Source of the DNA: UBA12151 sp964600645
GTDB taxonomy: Bacteria; Patescibacteriota; Minisyncoccia; Moranbacterales; UBA9337
DNA length: 16,862 nt
Reading direction: 5' to 3'
Assembly: GCA_964600645.1 (NCBI GenBank)
Contig: CAZRJL010000019.1
Coordinates: 1-16,862 of the forward strand
The notes below the pieces were generated by a model. That model searched no databases and was not told the origin of the DNA. It saw nothing but the letters and a program-made list of their open reading frames with translations. This document shows positions 5,800-13,382 of the stretch, one piece after another. The translations under genes and the position numbers were made by a program. Every line of letters begins with the position of its first letter. Within the stretch, counting starts at the first letter, position 1.

Positions 5800-7011
5800 C
5801 TATTTGATATTTCCCGTAATGTTGTATATCGGCAACAAAATCGCAAATACCAAGACCGCCACTCCGATTCCCAAAAACACAATCAAAACCGGCTCGATAA
5901 GAGATGTAAGATTGCGCACAATATTGTCCGTTTCTTTTTCATAAAAACTGGCAATGCTGTCCAGCGAACCATTCATCTCCCCCGTTTCTTCTCCGATTTT
6001 TATCATCCTGGTGACAATCACGGGGATATATGTCGACCGGGAAAAAATACTGCTTATATTTCCTCCCGCCTTAACCTCATCAGCGCCACGAAGAATAATT
6101 CCCTTGTAAATAGTATTATTAACAACCTCACTCACAACCACAAGCGCCTGCACAATCGGAATTCCTCCCGCCAAAAGCATCGAAAAATTACTGGAAAATC
6201 TGGTTATATACACATATCGCGCCAATTTTCCAATAACTGGAATCTTAAGAACAATAAAATCCCAATCTCTTTTTCCGGTTTCCGTTCCAGTATAATACAT
6301 ACTTCCGCCGACAACTCCCAGAATAACCACCAGAATCGCCCACCAATAATTTTCAAAAAAACCGGAAGTGGCAATTATCACTTGAGTATACCAAGGAATT
6401 TCCGCTCCCATATCAATAATAACCTGAGTAAGTTTAGGTATAACGAAAATCATCGTTAAAAAGCCGATAACCGATGCAGCGACAATAACAAAAACCGGAT
6501 AAAAAAGCGCCCCTTTTATTTTTGCGGTAAGTTGATAATTTTTTTCGATATTATCGGCAATATAGGAAATAGACTTCTGTAAATTTCCGGAAACCTCTCC
6601 CGCCTTTATCGTACTTACCGTGAGCGCTGAAAAAATCTCCGGGTGTTTTTCAAGGCTTTCCGCCAGCGTCATTCCATCTTCGATGTCATTGGAAATCTCT
6701 TGAACAACTCTGCGCAATGCCTTATTTTCCATCTGCTCGCGCACCGCTTGCAAAGAATTGATAATTGAAACCTTAGCTCCAATCAAAGTGGAGAATTGGC
6801 GAAAAAAAATCATTAACTCTTTTTGACTTACTCGATCCCATGAATTCTGCAAATCCTTAAGCAGTTTATTCATTTCTTTTTCCCGCTCAATGGAAAAAGG
6901 AACCAGCTTGTTTTGGTGTAAAACTTCAACCGCTGCTTCTTTATTAACAGCGTCAACCTTACCTTTTTTTACTTTTCCATTTTGATCCTTAGCTTCAAAA
7001 ACGAATCTCAT
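5800..7011 (-). CDS. pilC: Type IV pilus inner-membrane platform protein PilC (GspF family)
   Basis: 403 residues, the usual length. PilC couples the PilB and PilT motors to pilin insertion in the cytoplasmic membrane. Two cytoplasmic GspF domains are visible: one about residues 65-190, containing FFRQFSTLIGAKVSI and IKAGEVSGNL, and the repeat about 268-395, containing RFSSNFSMLLAGGIPI and IKIGEETGEM. Membrane helices lie at about 168-192, 222-240 and 371-396. The N-terminal segment MRFVFEAKDQNGKVKKG is the typical start. It lies downstream of pilT across a 155-base gap that contains a large inverted repeat. Its stop (5800-5802) is followed by the major pilin promoter. Confidence 0.95.
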   Translation of the reverse strand: MRFVFEAKDQNGKVKKGKVDAVNKEAAVEVLHQNKLVPFSIEREKEMNKLLKDLQNSWDRVSQKELMIFFRQFSTLIGAKVSIINSLQAVREQMENKALRRVVQEISNDIEDGMTLAESLEKHPEIFSALTVSTIKAGEVSGNLQKSISYIADNIEKNYQLTAKIKGALFYPVFVIVAASVIGFLTMIFVIPKLTQVIIDMGAEIPWYTQVIIATSGFFENYWWAILVVILGVVGGSMYYTGTETGKRDWDFIVLKIPVIGKLARYVYITRFSSNFSMLLAGGIPIVQALVVVSEVVNNTIYKGIILRGADEVKAGGNISSIFSRSTYIPVIVTRMIKIGEETGEMNGSLDSIASFYEKETDNIVRNLTSLIEPVLIVFLGIGVAVLVFAILLPIYNITGNIK

Positions 7012-7057
7012 ATTATTTTTATTTTTTACAACTTACGCATTTAAGCAAAAAGCACTA

Positions 7058-7138
7058 GGTTTTCAGAAAAAATATTTTTTTCGTAGATGCCCGTGTCCCT
7101 CGAAAGGGCCGGAGAAAAAGATATTTTTTCGGAAAACC
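7058..7138. repeat. 81-bp imperfect inverted-repeat element between pilT and pilC
   Basis: The arms 7058-7082 and 7114-7138 are each 25 bases and complementary at 23 positions. One of the two differences would be a G-U pair if read as plus-strand RNA. The 31-base centre contains CCCT-CGAA-AGGG (7097-7108), which on the minus strand is CCCT closed over a TTCG loop. Short flanking sequences TACGC (7034-7038) and GCGTA (7158-7162) may add an outer pairing. The whole 7012-7166 gap holds no supported ORF. It could be a structured RNA element, a small miniature-transposon-like insertion, or a processing or attenuation site in the pilT-pilC transcript. No known riboswitch or IS end was recognised. 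Confidence 0.7.
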
Positions 7139-7166
7139 GGACGAATCTTTTTCGAACGCGTATGTT

Positions 7167-8243
7167 CTATTTTTTAATCAACATTTTAAAATAATCCTTG
7201 TTTTTCGCATACGTAAAAGCGTCATCGATCGTAATTAAGCCTTTCTTCACCAAATCACTGAGCGATTTGTCCAAAGAAACCATACCTTCTCTCATTCCGG
7301 TTTCAATGACTCCGTCAATTTGATAAGAACGATTTTCACGAATCAAATTTTCAACTGCGTTATTTTTCACCATAATTTCAACAGCCGGAATTCGATCCCC
7401 CCCTATTTTCGGAACTAAGCGCTGAGAAATAACGCCAAGAAGAACGTTTGCCAATTGCGAGCGCACTTGATTTTGTTGGTGAGAAGGAAACACATCCACG
7501 ACACGATCAATGGTTTCCGCGCTGTTATTTGTGTGAATGGTCGCAAAAATCAAATGTCCGGTTTCCGCCGCCGTGAGCGTAGTGGCAATGGTTTCCAAGT
7601 CTCTCATTTCCCCAATAAGCAACACATTGGCATCCTCGCGAAAAACCGCACGCAAAGCTCTTTCAAAATTCTGGGCGTCTTGTCCGATCTCTCGCTGATT
7701 TATAATACAACGATCTTGATCATAGATATATTCAATCGGATCTTCAATGGTAATGATGTTTTTTTCATAATTATGATTGATATAATCAACCAAAGCCGCC
7801 ATCGTGGTAGATTTTCCATGTCCCACCGGTCCGGTAACCAAAACGAGTCCCTGCGAATGTTTCGTAAAATCATACAATGCGGTCGGCATATTTAACTCTT
7901 CTAAAGTTCTTATTTTTGTTTGTACAAGACGCATAACAATACTGATAAATCCTTTTTGAAAAAATACATTCACGCGAAATCTGGCCTTGTTTTCAAAATT
8001 ATAGGAAAATCCAGTCTCTCCGGTTTCTGCCAATTCCTTACTCTTATCTTCACTAAGAAAAACCTTGCTAATAGCTTTTGTATCATCGGCGGTTAAAATA
8101 TTTTCCTTGGCTATCGGCTGCAGTTTTCCGTCAATCCGCAGTGTCGGATAGCGCCCCACAACAAAATGAATATCCGAAGCGCCTTGCTGGGCAACAAGGA
8201 GCAATAGACTTTTTATTTTTTGCTCGACATGAAATGATTCCAT
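7167..8243 (-). CDS. pilT: Pilus retraction ATPase PilT
   Basis: 358 residues, typical for PilT. This hexameric ATPase depolymerises pili and drives retraction, twitching and often DNA uptake. Visible are the N-terminal ASDIHFVVG segment (22-30), the Walker A motif GPVGHGKST (138-146) and the Asp box EDPIEY (167-172). The Walker B region has GEMRDLET (211-218), the His box TGH to HTN lies at 228-239, and AVENLIRE (296-303) is the PilT signature usually written AIRNLIRE. There is no N-terminal extension and no tetracysteine zinc site, which separates it from PilB. His replaces the more common Ser in the Walker A loop. It is 24 bases downstream of the response regulator gene. No Shine-Dalgarno is seen before ATG 8243. 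Confidence 0.95.
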   Translation of the reverse strand: MESFHVEQKIKSLLLLVAQQGASDIHFVVGRYPTLRIDGKLQPIAKENILTADDTKAISKVFLSEDKSKELAETGETGFSYNFENKARFRVNVFFQKGFISIVMRLVQTKIRTLEELNMPTALYDFTKHSQGLVLVTGPVGHGKSTTMAALVDYINHNYEKNIITIEDPIEYIYDQDRCIINQREIGQDAQNFERALRAVFREDANVLLIGEMRDLETIATTLTAAETGHLIFATIHTNNSAETIDRVVDVFPSHQQNQVRSQLANVLLGVISQRLVPKIGGDRIPAVEIMVKNNAVENLIRENRSYQIDGVIETGMREGMVSLDKSLSDLVKKGLITIDDAFTYAKNKDYFKMLIKK

Positions 8244-8267
8244 AATATTTGTATTTTTTATTTTTAT

Positions 8268-8642
8268 TTATCCGATCATCAATTGAATTTTTGCAAAAAC
8301 TTCCGAGGGAGAAAAATGCGATTTTATCAAATATTTATCTATACCTAGAGATTCCGCTTCTTCAATATCCTCGGCTTCCGACAAATTGGTCAACATAATA
8401 ACCGGAATTGTTTTCCACTCCTTATTGGATTTTATTTTTCGAAGCGCCTCCTTTCCATCCATAAACGGCATTACAATATCCAGTAAAATAAGATCGGGTC
8501 TTCTGCTTTCCATAAATTTGAGCGCTTCCGTTCCGTTTCCCGCCATCGCCACCTCATATCCCTCAGATGTGAGCTTATGATTATAGATGTCTTTCACGAA
8601 AATATCATCCTCCACTAATAAAATAAGCTTTTTGTTTTTCAT
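8268..8642 (-). CDS. Single-domain CheY-like response regulator in the pilus cluster
   Basis: 124 residues from ATG 8642, a lone receiver domain. The acidic pocket is Glu11-Asp12-Asp13, the phospho-acceptor is Asp55 in DLILLDIVMP, the switch Thr is Thr85 in VIMLTN, and the conserved Lys is Lys107 in YLIKS. No output domain follows. An in-frame ATG at 8672 would add MTNKIIFLEI, which is atypical for receivers, so 8642 is preferred; neither start has a good ribosome site. It sits between pilB and pilT with its own putative promoter, and no histidine kinase is present in the window. It probably modulates pilus motor activity by protein contact, as CheY-like PilG/PilH do in other species. That role is inferred. 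Confidence 0.9.
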   Translation of the reverse strand: MKNKKLILLVEDDIFVKDIYNHKLTSEGYEVAMAGNGTEALKFMESRRPDLILLDIVMPFMDGKEALRKIKSNKEWKTIPVIMLTNLSEAEDIEEAESLGIDKYLIKSHFSPSEVFAKIQLMIG

Positions 8643-8704
8643 AATTTCTAAAAAAATAATCTTGTTTGTCATCTTACGATCAAAACAATTCTCAGGCTAA
8701 TTTT

Positions 8705-8715
8705 ATTCTATCACA
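8705..8715 (-). promoter_or_regulatory. Putative extended -10 promoter before the response regulator (TGTGATAGAAT)
   Basis: The minus strand reads TGTGATAGAAT immediately past the pilB stop, 10 of 11 bases identical to the elements before ligA and the major pilin. The -10 TAGAAT lies at 8710 to 8705 and the start would be near 8698. No clear -35 is seen. It would give the response regulator, pilT and pilC expression independent of pilM-pilB. Confidence 0.55.
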
Positions 8716-8716
8716 T

Positions 8717-10426
8717 TTATCCGCGATCATCATCCACATCCCCTCCAATAGTCAAACTTCCTTCTGTTACTCTCTCAACTTCGGAAAGGGCTGTCATTCC
8801 TTTGAGCGCTTTCAGTATTCCATCTTGCTTCATCGTAATCATTCCTTGACTTTTCGCCAATTCATCCACCTTCATTTCCTTACCTTCATTGATTGCCTCT
8901 TGAATACTTTCATTAACCTCTATGCATTCATAAATAGCTAGTCGACCTTTTAGGCCTGTTCCGCCACATTCCTCACATCCCCGTCCTTTATAGAATTTCA
9001 ATCCCTTGGAAATATCCAGATCATATTTTTTCAACTCTTCTTCTGAAACGTTTTTTATCGCCTCCAACAAGTTGTTTTTTACTTTATCGGAAACAGAAAA
9101 TTCCTCTTTACAAGAGGCGCAAATTTTACGCACCAACCTTTGTGCGGCGACAGCCTTAAGAGAAGATGATAATAAAAACGGTTCAATACCCATATCCACA
9201 AGCCGAGGAACCGCGCCGATAGCACTATTTGTATGCAAAGTAGAAAAAACCAAATGCCCGGTAAGCGCGGCATGAATTGCCAATTCAGCCGTCTCTCCAT
9301 CGCGAATTTCTCCTACCATAATAACATTCGGGTCTTGACGCAAAATCGAACGAAGTCCATTAGCGAAGTCATATCCTATTTCCGGCTTAATCTGACTTTG
9401 GTTTACGCCTTCTATTGAGTATTCAACAGGATCTTCCAAAGTTACAATATTCCTTGTATCTTGATTGATCACATTGAGAAATGAATACAACGTTGTCGAC
9501 TTTCCGCTTCCGGTAGGACCAGTAATCAATATGATTCCGTTTGGTTCATTAATTTTGCGGGATAAAATTTCTTTACTATGCCCAATAAGTCCCAACTTGC
9601 TAAAATCAAAAATTCCCTTGTCTTTAGTAAGAACGCGCATAACCACTTTTTCTCCTCCAACAACAGGAAAAGTAGAAACGCGAAAATCAATATTCTCCCC
9701 GCCATCACTCACATTAAACCTGCCATCTTGCGGTTTCCTTTTTTCATCTATTTTTAAATTTGAAAGTATTTTAATTCTCGAAACAAAAGCCTTTCCCACT
9801 TCCATCGGAAGAATCAAAGAGGCATACAAGACTCCATCGACGCGAAATCTGATGCGATAACCATCATCAGTCGGTTCCAAATGAATATCACTAGCTCTTT
9901 TTTCAACGGCATGTTTTATTACAACATTCACAAGTTTTGAAACTGGAGCATCTTGTATGGTGCCTTGCTGATCATCAGCATTCCTTTTCCCCGGCAAGGA
10001 TCTCTGATCTTTAAATCTTTCCGATTCAAATGATTCAACTACCGCTTCCACCGCTTCTTCGGCGGTATTATATTTATCAATAATCTCTCTTATTACTTCT
10101 GCGGAAGCTATGTGGATATTTATTTCTTTTTTCTCTTTTTCCGCGATAAATCTGAGCACATCCAGCGCTTGAATATCTTGAGGATCAACCATTGCCACCC
10201 CTACCCCTTTACCGCTGGAAACTTCGAACGCAACCATATTGAAATTGCGTGCTGTTTTCTCCGGAATCATTCTCAAAATTGAATCACTGACTGTCGCGGG
10301 AGCTTTTTTCAAAAAAGGGACTCCCATATCTTTTGCTTTTTTTTCCAACAAACTCATTTCACCTTCATTTTTTAATGAAGTTATTTTTTTCTTGTCTTCT
10401 TGATTATTTTTGTTTTTATCCTCCAT
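8717..10426 (-). CDS. pilB: Pilus extension ATPase PilB (GspE family)
   Basis: 569 residues from ATG 10426; an in-frame TTG at 10435 is less likely. PilB is the cytoplasmic hexameric ATPase that drives pilin polymerisation through PilC. Visible are an N-terminal GspE_N-type domain (about 25-120), the ASDIHLEP segment, Walker A GPTGSGKST (303-311), the Asp box EDPVEY (331-336) and Walker B with GEIRDGET (372-379). The His box TGHLVFSTLHTN lies at 389-400. Two zinc-binding Cys pairs, C436-x-x-C439 and C484-x-x-C487, are diagnostic of PilB/GspE rather than PilT. The N-terminal domain starts directly with GVPFLKKAP, and the full repeated c-di-GMP motif of MshEN proteins is not seen. The first 25 residues are a highly charged tail. 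It follows pilO by about 60 bases. Confidence 0.95.
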   Translation of the reverse strand: MEDKNKNNQEDKKKITSLKNEGEMSLLEKKAKDMGVPFLKKAPATVSDSILRMIPEKTARNFNMVAFEVSSGKGVGVAMVDPQDIQALDVLRFIAEKEKKEINIHIASAEVIREIIDKYNTAEEAVEAVVESFESERFKDQRSLPGKRNADDQQGTIQDAPVSKLVNVVIKHAVEKRASDIHLEPTDDGYRIRFRVDGVLYASLILPMEVGKAFVSRIKILSNLKIDEKRKPQDGRFNVSDGGENIDFRVSTFPVVGGEKVVMRVLTKDKGIFDFSKLGLIGHSKEILSRKINEPNGIILITGPTGSGKSTTLYSFLNVINQDTRNIVTLEDPVEYSIEGVNQSQIKPEIGYDFANGLRSILRQDPNVIMVGEIRDGETAELAIHAALTGHLVFSTLHTNSAIGAVPRLVDMGIEPFLLSSSLKAVAAQRLVRKICASCKEEFSVSDKVKNNLLEAIKNVSEEELKKYDLDISKGLKFYKGRGCEECGGTGLKGRLAIYECIEVNESIQEAINEGKEMKVDELAKSQGMITMKQDGILKALKGMTALSEVERVTEGSLTIGGDVDDDRG

Positions 10427-10485
10427 TTTTTTCAACTATTTTTCTTTTTGTTTAATACCCAAGCTTGAATATCCGCAAATAACCA

Positions 10486-11403
10486 TTAAGGAAGAAAAGG
10501 ATTGTCTTTTCCTGTTTCAGTAATGCTTATTTCGGGAATTTCCACAATTTTAGCCAATTTATTGACAGCAGTCAGGTCAAATGATTTTTTCTCAAAAATA
10601 GGATCATCAAATCCCAAGGTTGTGTTTTTATCTTTTGGCAGATATCCAAAATAAATACTGGCATCCATTAATAAAAAATCTTCAGATGGCGCAGTCGCAC
10701 CTTCTGCATTTTGATTATTACTACTGTCTCTATGAATATTTATTGAAGTTATGTTGCTTATCGCCTTCATCCTATACAGATTATCCAAAAATACTATCAA
10801 CTGCTTATATGAACCCGCTACCGAAACATTCGCCTTAATGATTTCCGTTGCATTTTCCACCTTATCTTCAGTTTCTTTGACAACATCACCAGTAGCGCCA
10901 TCCAAGCCGGAAAAAGGATCCAGATAATCAATATTCATATTTGCCGCTTCTCCATATTTTTCCGCTACATTATTCAAACATTCCCGAGCCACGGAAACGC
11001 TGGCAACCTTTTTATTCGCAACATCATTTGCTGATGTTAAAATTTGAACATCCCCATCTTTTGATTCTTCACTTTCGACACCTATGTTAATAATACTCAC
11101 GGAAGAGCTGTCCCCGATGTAATTTATATTATTAATAATGCTTTCTTTTTTTTCTTCCAATGGAAAATAGCTATATATTTTGTCTGCTGAATTTTTTCCT
11201 TCGGGAGAATTTATAAAATTTTTCAAACTTTCCGCGCTTCGAACCTTAAAATCCGCTTCTTCCAACTCACATTTTTTAATATCTATTCTTTTTTGATACT
11301 CCCTAATTCCCGCCTCGCCAAACCAAGTCGGCCAAATATACCAAATAATCAAAACCATAGAAATTAAAATTGACAATGGAACGAACAAGAACTTTAGTTT
11401 CAT
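10486..11403 (-). CDS. pilO: Type IV pilus assembly protein PilO-like, with C-terminal NPFLP tail
   Basis: 305 residues, longer than many PilO proteins (about 200). One membrane helix lies near the N-terminus (about 4-24). A coiled-coil-like charged segment follows (about 33-65), then an outer domain whose ANVSVAGSYKQLIVFLDNLYRM stretch is the PilO ferredoxin-like fold pattern. PilO pairs with PilN to form the inner-membrane scaffold. The last about 50 residues are an extra tail ending ITETGKDNPFLP. A short NPF-x-P ending of this kind recalls linker motifs in other pilus and secretion alignment proteins, so the tail could stand in for the absent PilP; this is speculative. It is 21 bases after pilN. 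The assignment rests on topology and on order after pilM and pilN. Confidence 0.82.
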   Translation of the reverse strand: MKLKFLFVPLSILISMVLIIWYIWPTWFGEAGIREYQKRIDIKKCELEEADFKVRSAESLKNFINSPEGKNSADKIYSYFPLEEKKESIINNINYIGDSSSVSIINIGVESEESKDGDVQILTSANDVANKKVASVSVARECLNNVAEKYGEAANMNIDYLDPFSGLDGATGDVVKETEDKVENATEIIKANVSVAGSYKQLIVFLDNLYRMKAISNITSINIHRDSSNNQNAEGATAPSEDFLLMDASIYFGYLPKDKNTTLGFDDPIFEKKSFDLTAVNKLAKIVEIPEISITETGKDNPFLP

Positions 11404-11424
11404 ATTTTTTATAAAATAATTATT

Positions 11425-11979
11425 CTACAAATTATTTTCCGGATTATTATACTCACGCAAAATCATCGTTATTATAAATGTTATCTTTCCGTCCTCGTTC
11501 CTGTTTGTGCTGGAAATATCCACACCGGAAAACTTGCCCGATTTTTTAAAATTCAAAATTTGACTAGCTACCGTATTATAACTATCAGCCACCACGCTCA
11601 ATGAAACCTCCTGCTTCGAATCATCATACTCATAACCGTCAATATAAACATTTCTTATTAAAAAATCCTCCAAATACGCAAGCACATCATTAGGATATAC
11701 TCGCCGATCCAAATTATCGTTAATTTTAGAAATTCTCTGGTCAAAATCCTTTATATCAACAAGAGCCGCACTTCCCAATGAGTTTCTTTTTCCGGATATT
11801 TCTTGTATGAGATTATTTTCTTTTATAATTAATCTTTTTTTATATAAAATTTGACACCCATAAACAAGAGAGGCCGCAACCAACAATGCTATCGAAAAAA
11901 ATGTCCCGCTACGCCAAAAACTGGCCTCGTAGATTCTATTTTCCTTCTTTTCTTCCCTATGAAGATTTATATTAACCAT
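11425..11979 (-). CDS. pilN: Type IV pilus assembly protein PilN
   Basis: 184 residues. The short cytoplasmic N-terminus begins MVNINLHREEKKENR, the VNINLLP-like PilN motif that docks in the groove of PilM. One membrane helix follows (about 25-45), then a coiled-coil-like segment and an outer domain with LEDFLIRNVYIDGYEYD, typical of the PilN fold. It forms a heterodimer with PilO and links PilM to the rest of the machine. It starts 78 bases after the pilM stop and ends 21 bases before pilO. No Shine-Dalgarno is seen before ATG 11979. Confidence 0.88.
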   Translation of the reverse strand: MVNINLHREEKKENRIYEASFWRSGTFFSIALLVAASLVYGCQILYKKRLIIKENNLIQEISGKRNSLGSAALVDIKDFDQRISKINDNLDRRVYPNDVLAYLEDFLIRNVYIDGYEYDDSKQEVSLSVVADSYNTVASQILNFKKSGKFSGVDISSTNRNEDGKITFIITMILREYNNPENNL

Positions 11980-12057
11980 CGCTTTGAGCTTGTTTTCGAA
12001 AAACCGAATAAAAAAATACTCGAGGAATCCGAAAAAATTTAAGATTTATATTTTAAA

Positions 12058-13173
12058 TCAAACATTCCGCTGATAATCCTCTACGCCTTTCAGCGCCACT
12101 CCGATCGCGACAGAAAAAGACGGTCCGATTTCTCTAACAGCCGTCTCCAGCGTTGCCTCGTATTTCACTTTTTTCCACGGATTACCCATTACAACACCCT
12201 TTCCCAACTCTCTTTCGAAATATTCCACTATTCCGATCATTTTTGCAGTTCCTCCGGAAATAATAATTCCGTCCATTTGAAGCACTCCTTCTTTTTCTTG
12301 AAACATCCGAAGAATTCGTTTAGCCTCTCCTGAAATAACCCCCAAAGCTGAAAAATTTACACCAGCTTGAACAGTATTAATTATATCTTTTTTTTCTTTT
12401 TTATATTTTTCCGCCCGAAACCACGAAATATCCATTCCTCTGGAAATATTTTTCGTAAATTCATTCCCGCCAACATACAAATTACGATTTATAATTACGT
12501 TGCCTTTTTTAATCGCAGCAATAGTTGTTGTGCGTGCTCCAATTTCAATCAGTAAATAATTTCCCATATCATCACCGATAAGAGACCGAACTGAAGAAAA
12601 AACATCCAATTCCAACGCGGCAGTTTTTAATCCGTTTTTCACTATCAATTCCTCGTATTTGTTAACTTCCGCTTTCGGAGCGGCCACCAGAAGCACTCTT
12701 ATTTTATCCTCTTCGCTTTTTTCCGGAAGATTATTGTTGACATTCTCATTCTGAATGATTTTCTTATCAGCTTCACCCGAATCAAGTATATCCCATGACA
12801 AATATACTTCGTCCAGAGAAACAGGAATGTATTTATATGCCTCATATTCAATGGCATTTTCCACTTCCTCTTTTTTAATATTGGAAATTTCAATAACATT
12901 GACTAATCCACTAAAGCCCGGGATAGAGGCATAGACATTTTTTGTTTTTAGCTCCATTTTATCTATAAGTTTGCCCAGATAAACTTCTGTTATTTTACTG
13001 ATTGATTGACTGTCCAGTTCCTCTTTTATTTGCTCTCCGCTAAAATCAATCCATGCGTAATTCATCAAGCTCACTTTCTGATTTTCCAAAGAAAGCTCTA
13101 CTGCCTTTATAGCACTACCACCGAAATCAATACCTAGAAAGCGATTTTCCTTACCATTAAAAAAATTGAACAT
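12058..13173 (-). CDS. pilM: Type IV pilus assembly ATPase-fold protein PilM (actin-like)
   Basis: 371 residues from ATG 13173. PilM is a cytoplasmic FtsA/actin-like protein that binds the PilN tail and communicates with PilB. Visible are the phosphate-1 motif FLGIDFGGSAIKAVEL (12-27), the PilM segment YIPVSLDEVYLSWDIL (115-130), a phosphate-2 motif LLIEIGARTTTIAAI (207-221) and the adenosine motif IIISGGTAKM (303-312). A start at 13215 would use TTG and add a Lys-rich leader before this otherwise typical N-terminus, so ATG 13173 is preferred. It is the first gene of the pilus cluster, with a promoter upstream in a region shared with divergent clpC. No Shine-Dalgarno; the leader is A-rich. 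Confidence 0.92.
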   Translation of the reverse strand: MFNFFNGKENRFLGIDFGGSAIKAVELSLENQKVSLMNYAWIDFSGEQIKEELDSQSISKITEVYLGKLIDKMELKTKNVYASIPGFSGLVNVIEISNIKKEEVENAIEYEAYKYIPVSLDEVYLSWDILDSGEADKKIIQNENVNNNLPEKSEEDKIRVLLVAAPKAEVNKYEELIVKNGLKTAALELDVFSSVRSLIGDDMGNYLLIEIGARTTTIAAIKKGNVIINRNLYVGGNEFTKNISRGMDISWFRAEKYKKEKKDIINTVQAGVNFSALGVISGEAKRILRMFQEKEGVLQMDGIIISGGTAKMIGIVEYFERELGKGVVMGNPWKKVKYEATLETAVREIGPSFSVAIGVALKGVEDYQRNV

Positions 13174-13239
13174 TTTTTTTGATTTAACTTTTATTTTTAT
13201 TTTCTTCGTAAACAATATATGAAGATTTCATCTTATTGC

Positions 13240-13268
13240 ATTATAATACATTTTCTCGACACAAGCAA
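13240..13268 (-). promoter_or_regulatory. Putative promoter of the pilus cluster (TTGCTT-17-TATAAT)
   Basis: On the minus strand, TTGCTT (13268-13263) and a perfect TATAAT (13245-13240) are 17 bases apart. Transcription would start near 13233, giving a leader of about 60 bases before pilM. The leader contains a small palindrome, ATGAA-GAT-TTCAT. The -10 lies in the self-complementary ATTATAAT, but no plus-strand -35 is seen, so only the minus orientation is supported. Confidence 0.65.
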
Positions 13269-13320
13269 CTTTTCATTTTTTATACAAAGAATAATCAAAA
13301 CAATCTTTTTCCGAAAAAAG

Positions 13321-13349
13321 TTGACACTTAATGAAGATAAAAATAGAAT
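13321..13349 (+). promoter_or_regulatory. Sigma70-type promoter of clpC (TTGACA-17-TAGAAT)
   Basis: A perfect TTGACA at 13321-13326 is followed after exactly 17 bases by TAGAAT at 13344-13349. Transcription would start near 13355-13357, downstream of the first in-frame ATG (13353), so the clpC start must be a later codon. Just upstream, 13305-13320 is a near-palindrome CTTTTTCCG-AAAAAAG of unknown meaning. No CtsR or CIRCE operator was recognised. Confidence 0.85.
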
Positions 13350-13382
13350 AGTATGTATATATTTGATAATAATAAAAGTACT

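Noticed and set aside
7012..7166. Known riboswitch or insertion-sequence end in the pilT-pilC gap
   Set aside because: No known aptamer core was recognised, there is no transposase frame, and no target-site duplication was seen at the arm ends.
7455..7895. 146-codon plus-strand open frame opposite pilT
   Set aside because: It mirrors the conserved PilT catalytic region and has composition typical of a reverse-complement shadow.
8643..8672. Ten-residue N-terminal extension of the response regulator
   Set aside because: It is possible by frame, but receivers normally begin just before the first beta strand, as they do from ATG 8642.
9465..9860. 131-codon plus-strand open frame opposite pilB
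   Set aside because: It is antisense to the strongly conserved motor core of pilB, shows no recognisable domain and has no ribosome site.
13174..13215. TTG start extending PilM by 14 residues
   Set aside because: The extension is Lys-rich low-complexity sequence ahead of a normal PilM N-terminus, and an ATG is available at 13173.
13242..13247. Plus-strand TATAAT as a second clpC promoter
   Set aside because: It arises from the self-complementary ATTATAAT of the pilM promoter and has no -35 at 16-18 bp on the plus strand.
13260..13352. CtsR or CIRCE heat-shock operator before clpC
   Set aside because: Neither the GGTCAAA direct repeats nor the CIRCE inverted repeat is present.
13353..13382. 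ATG 13353 as the clpC start
   Set aside because: It lies at or before the start of transcription predicted by the TTGACA-17-TAGAAT promoter.
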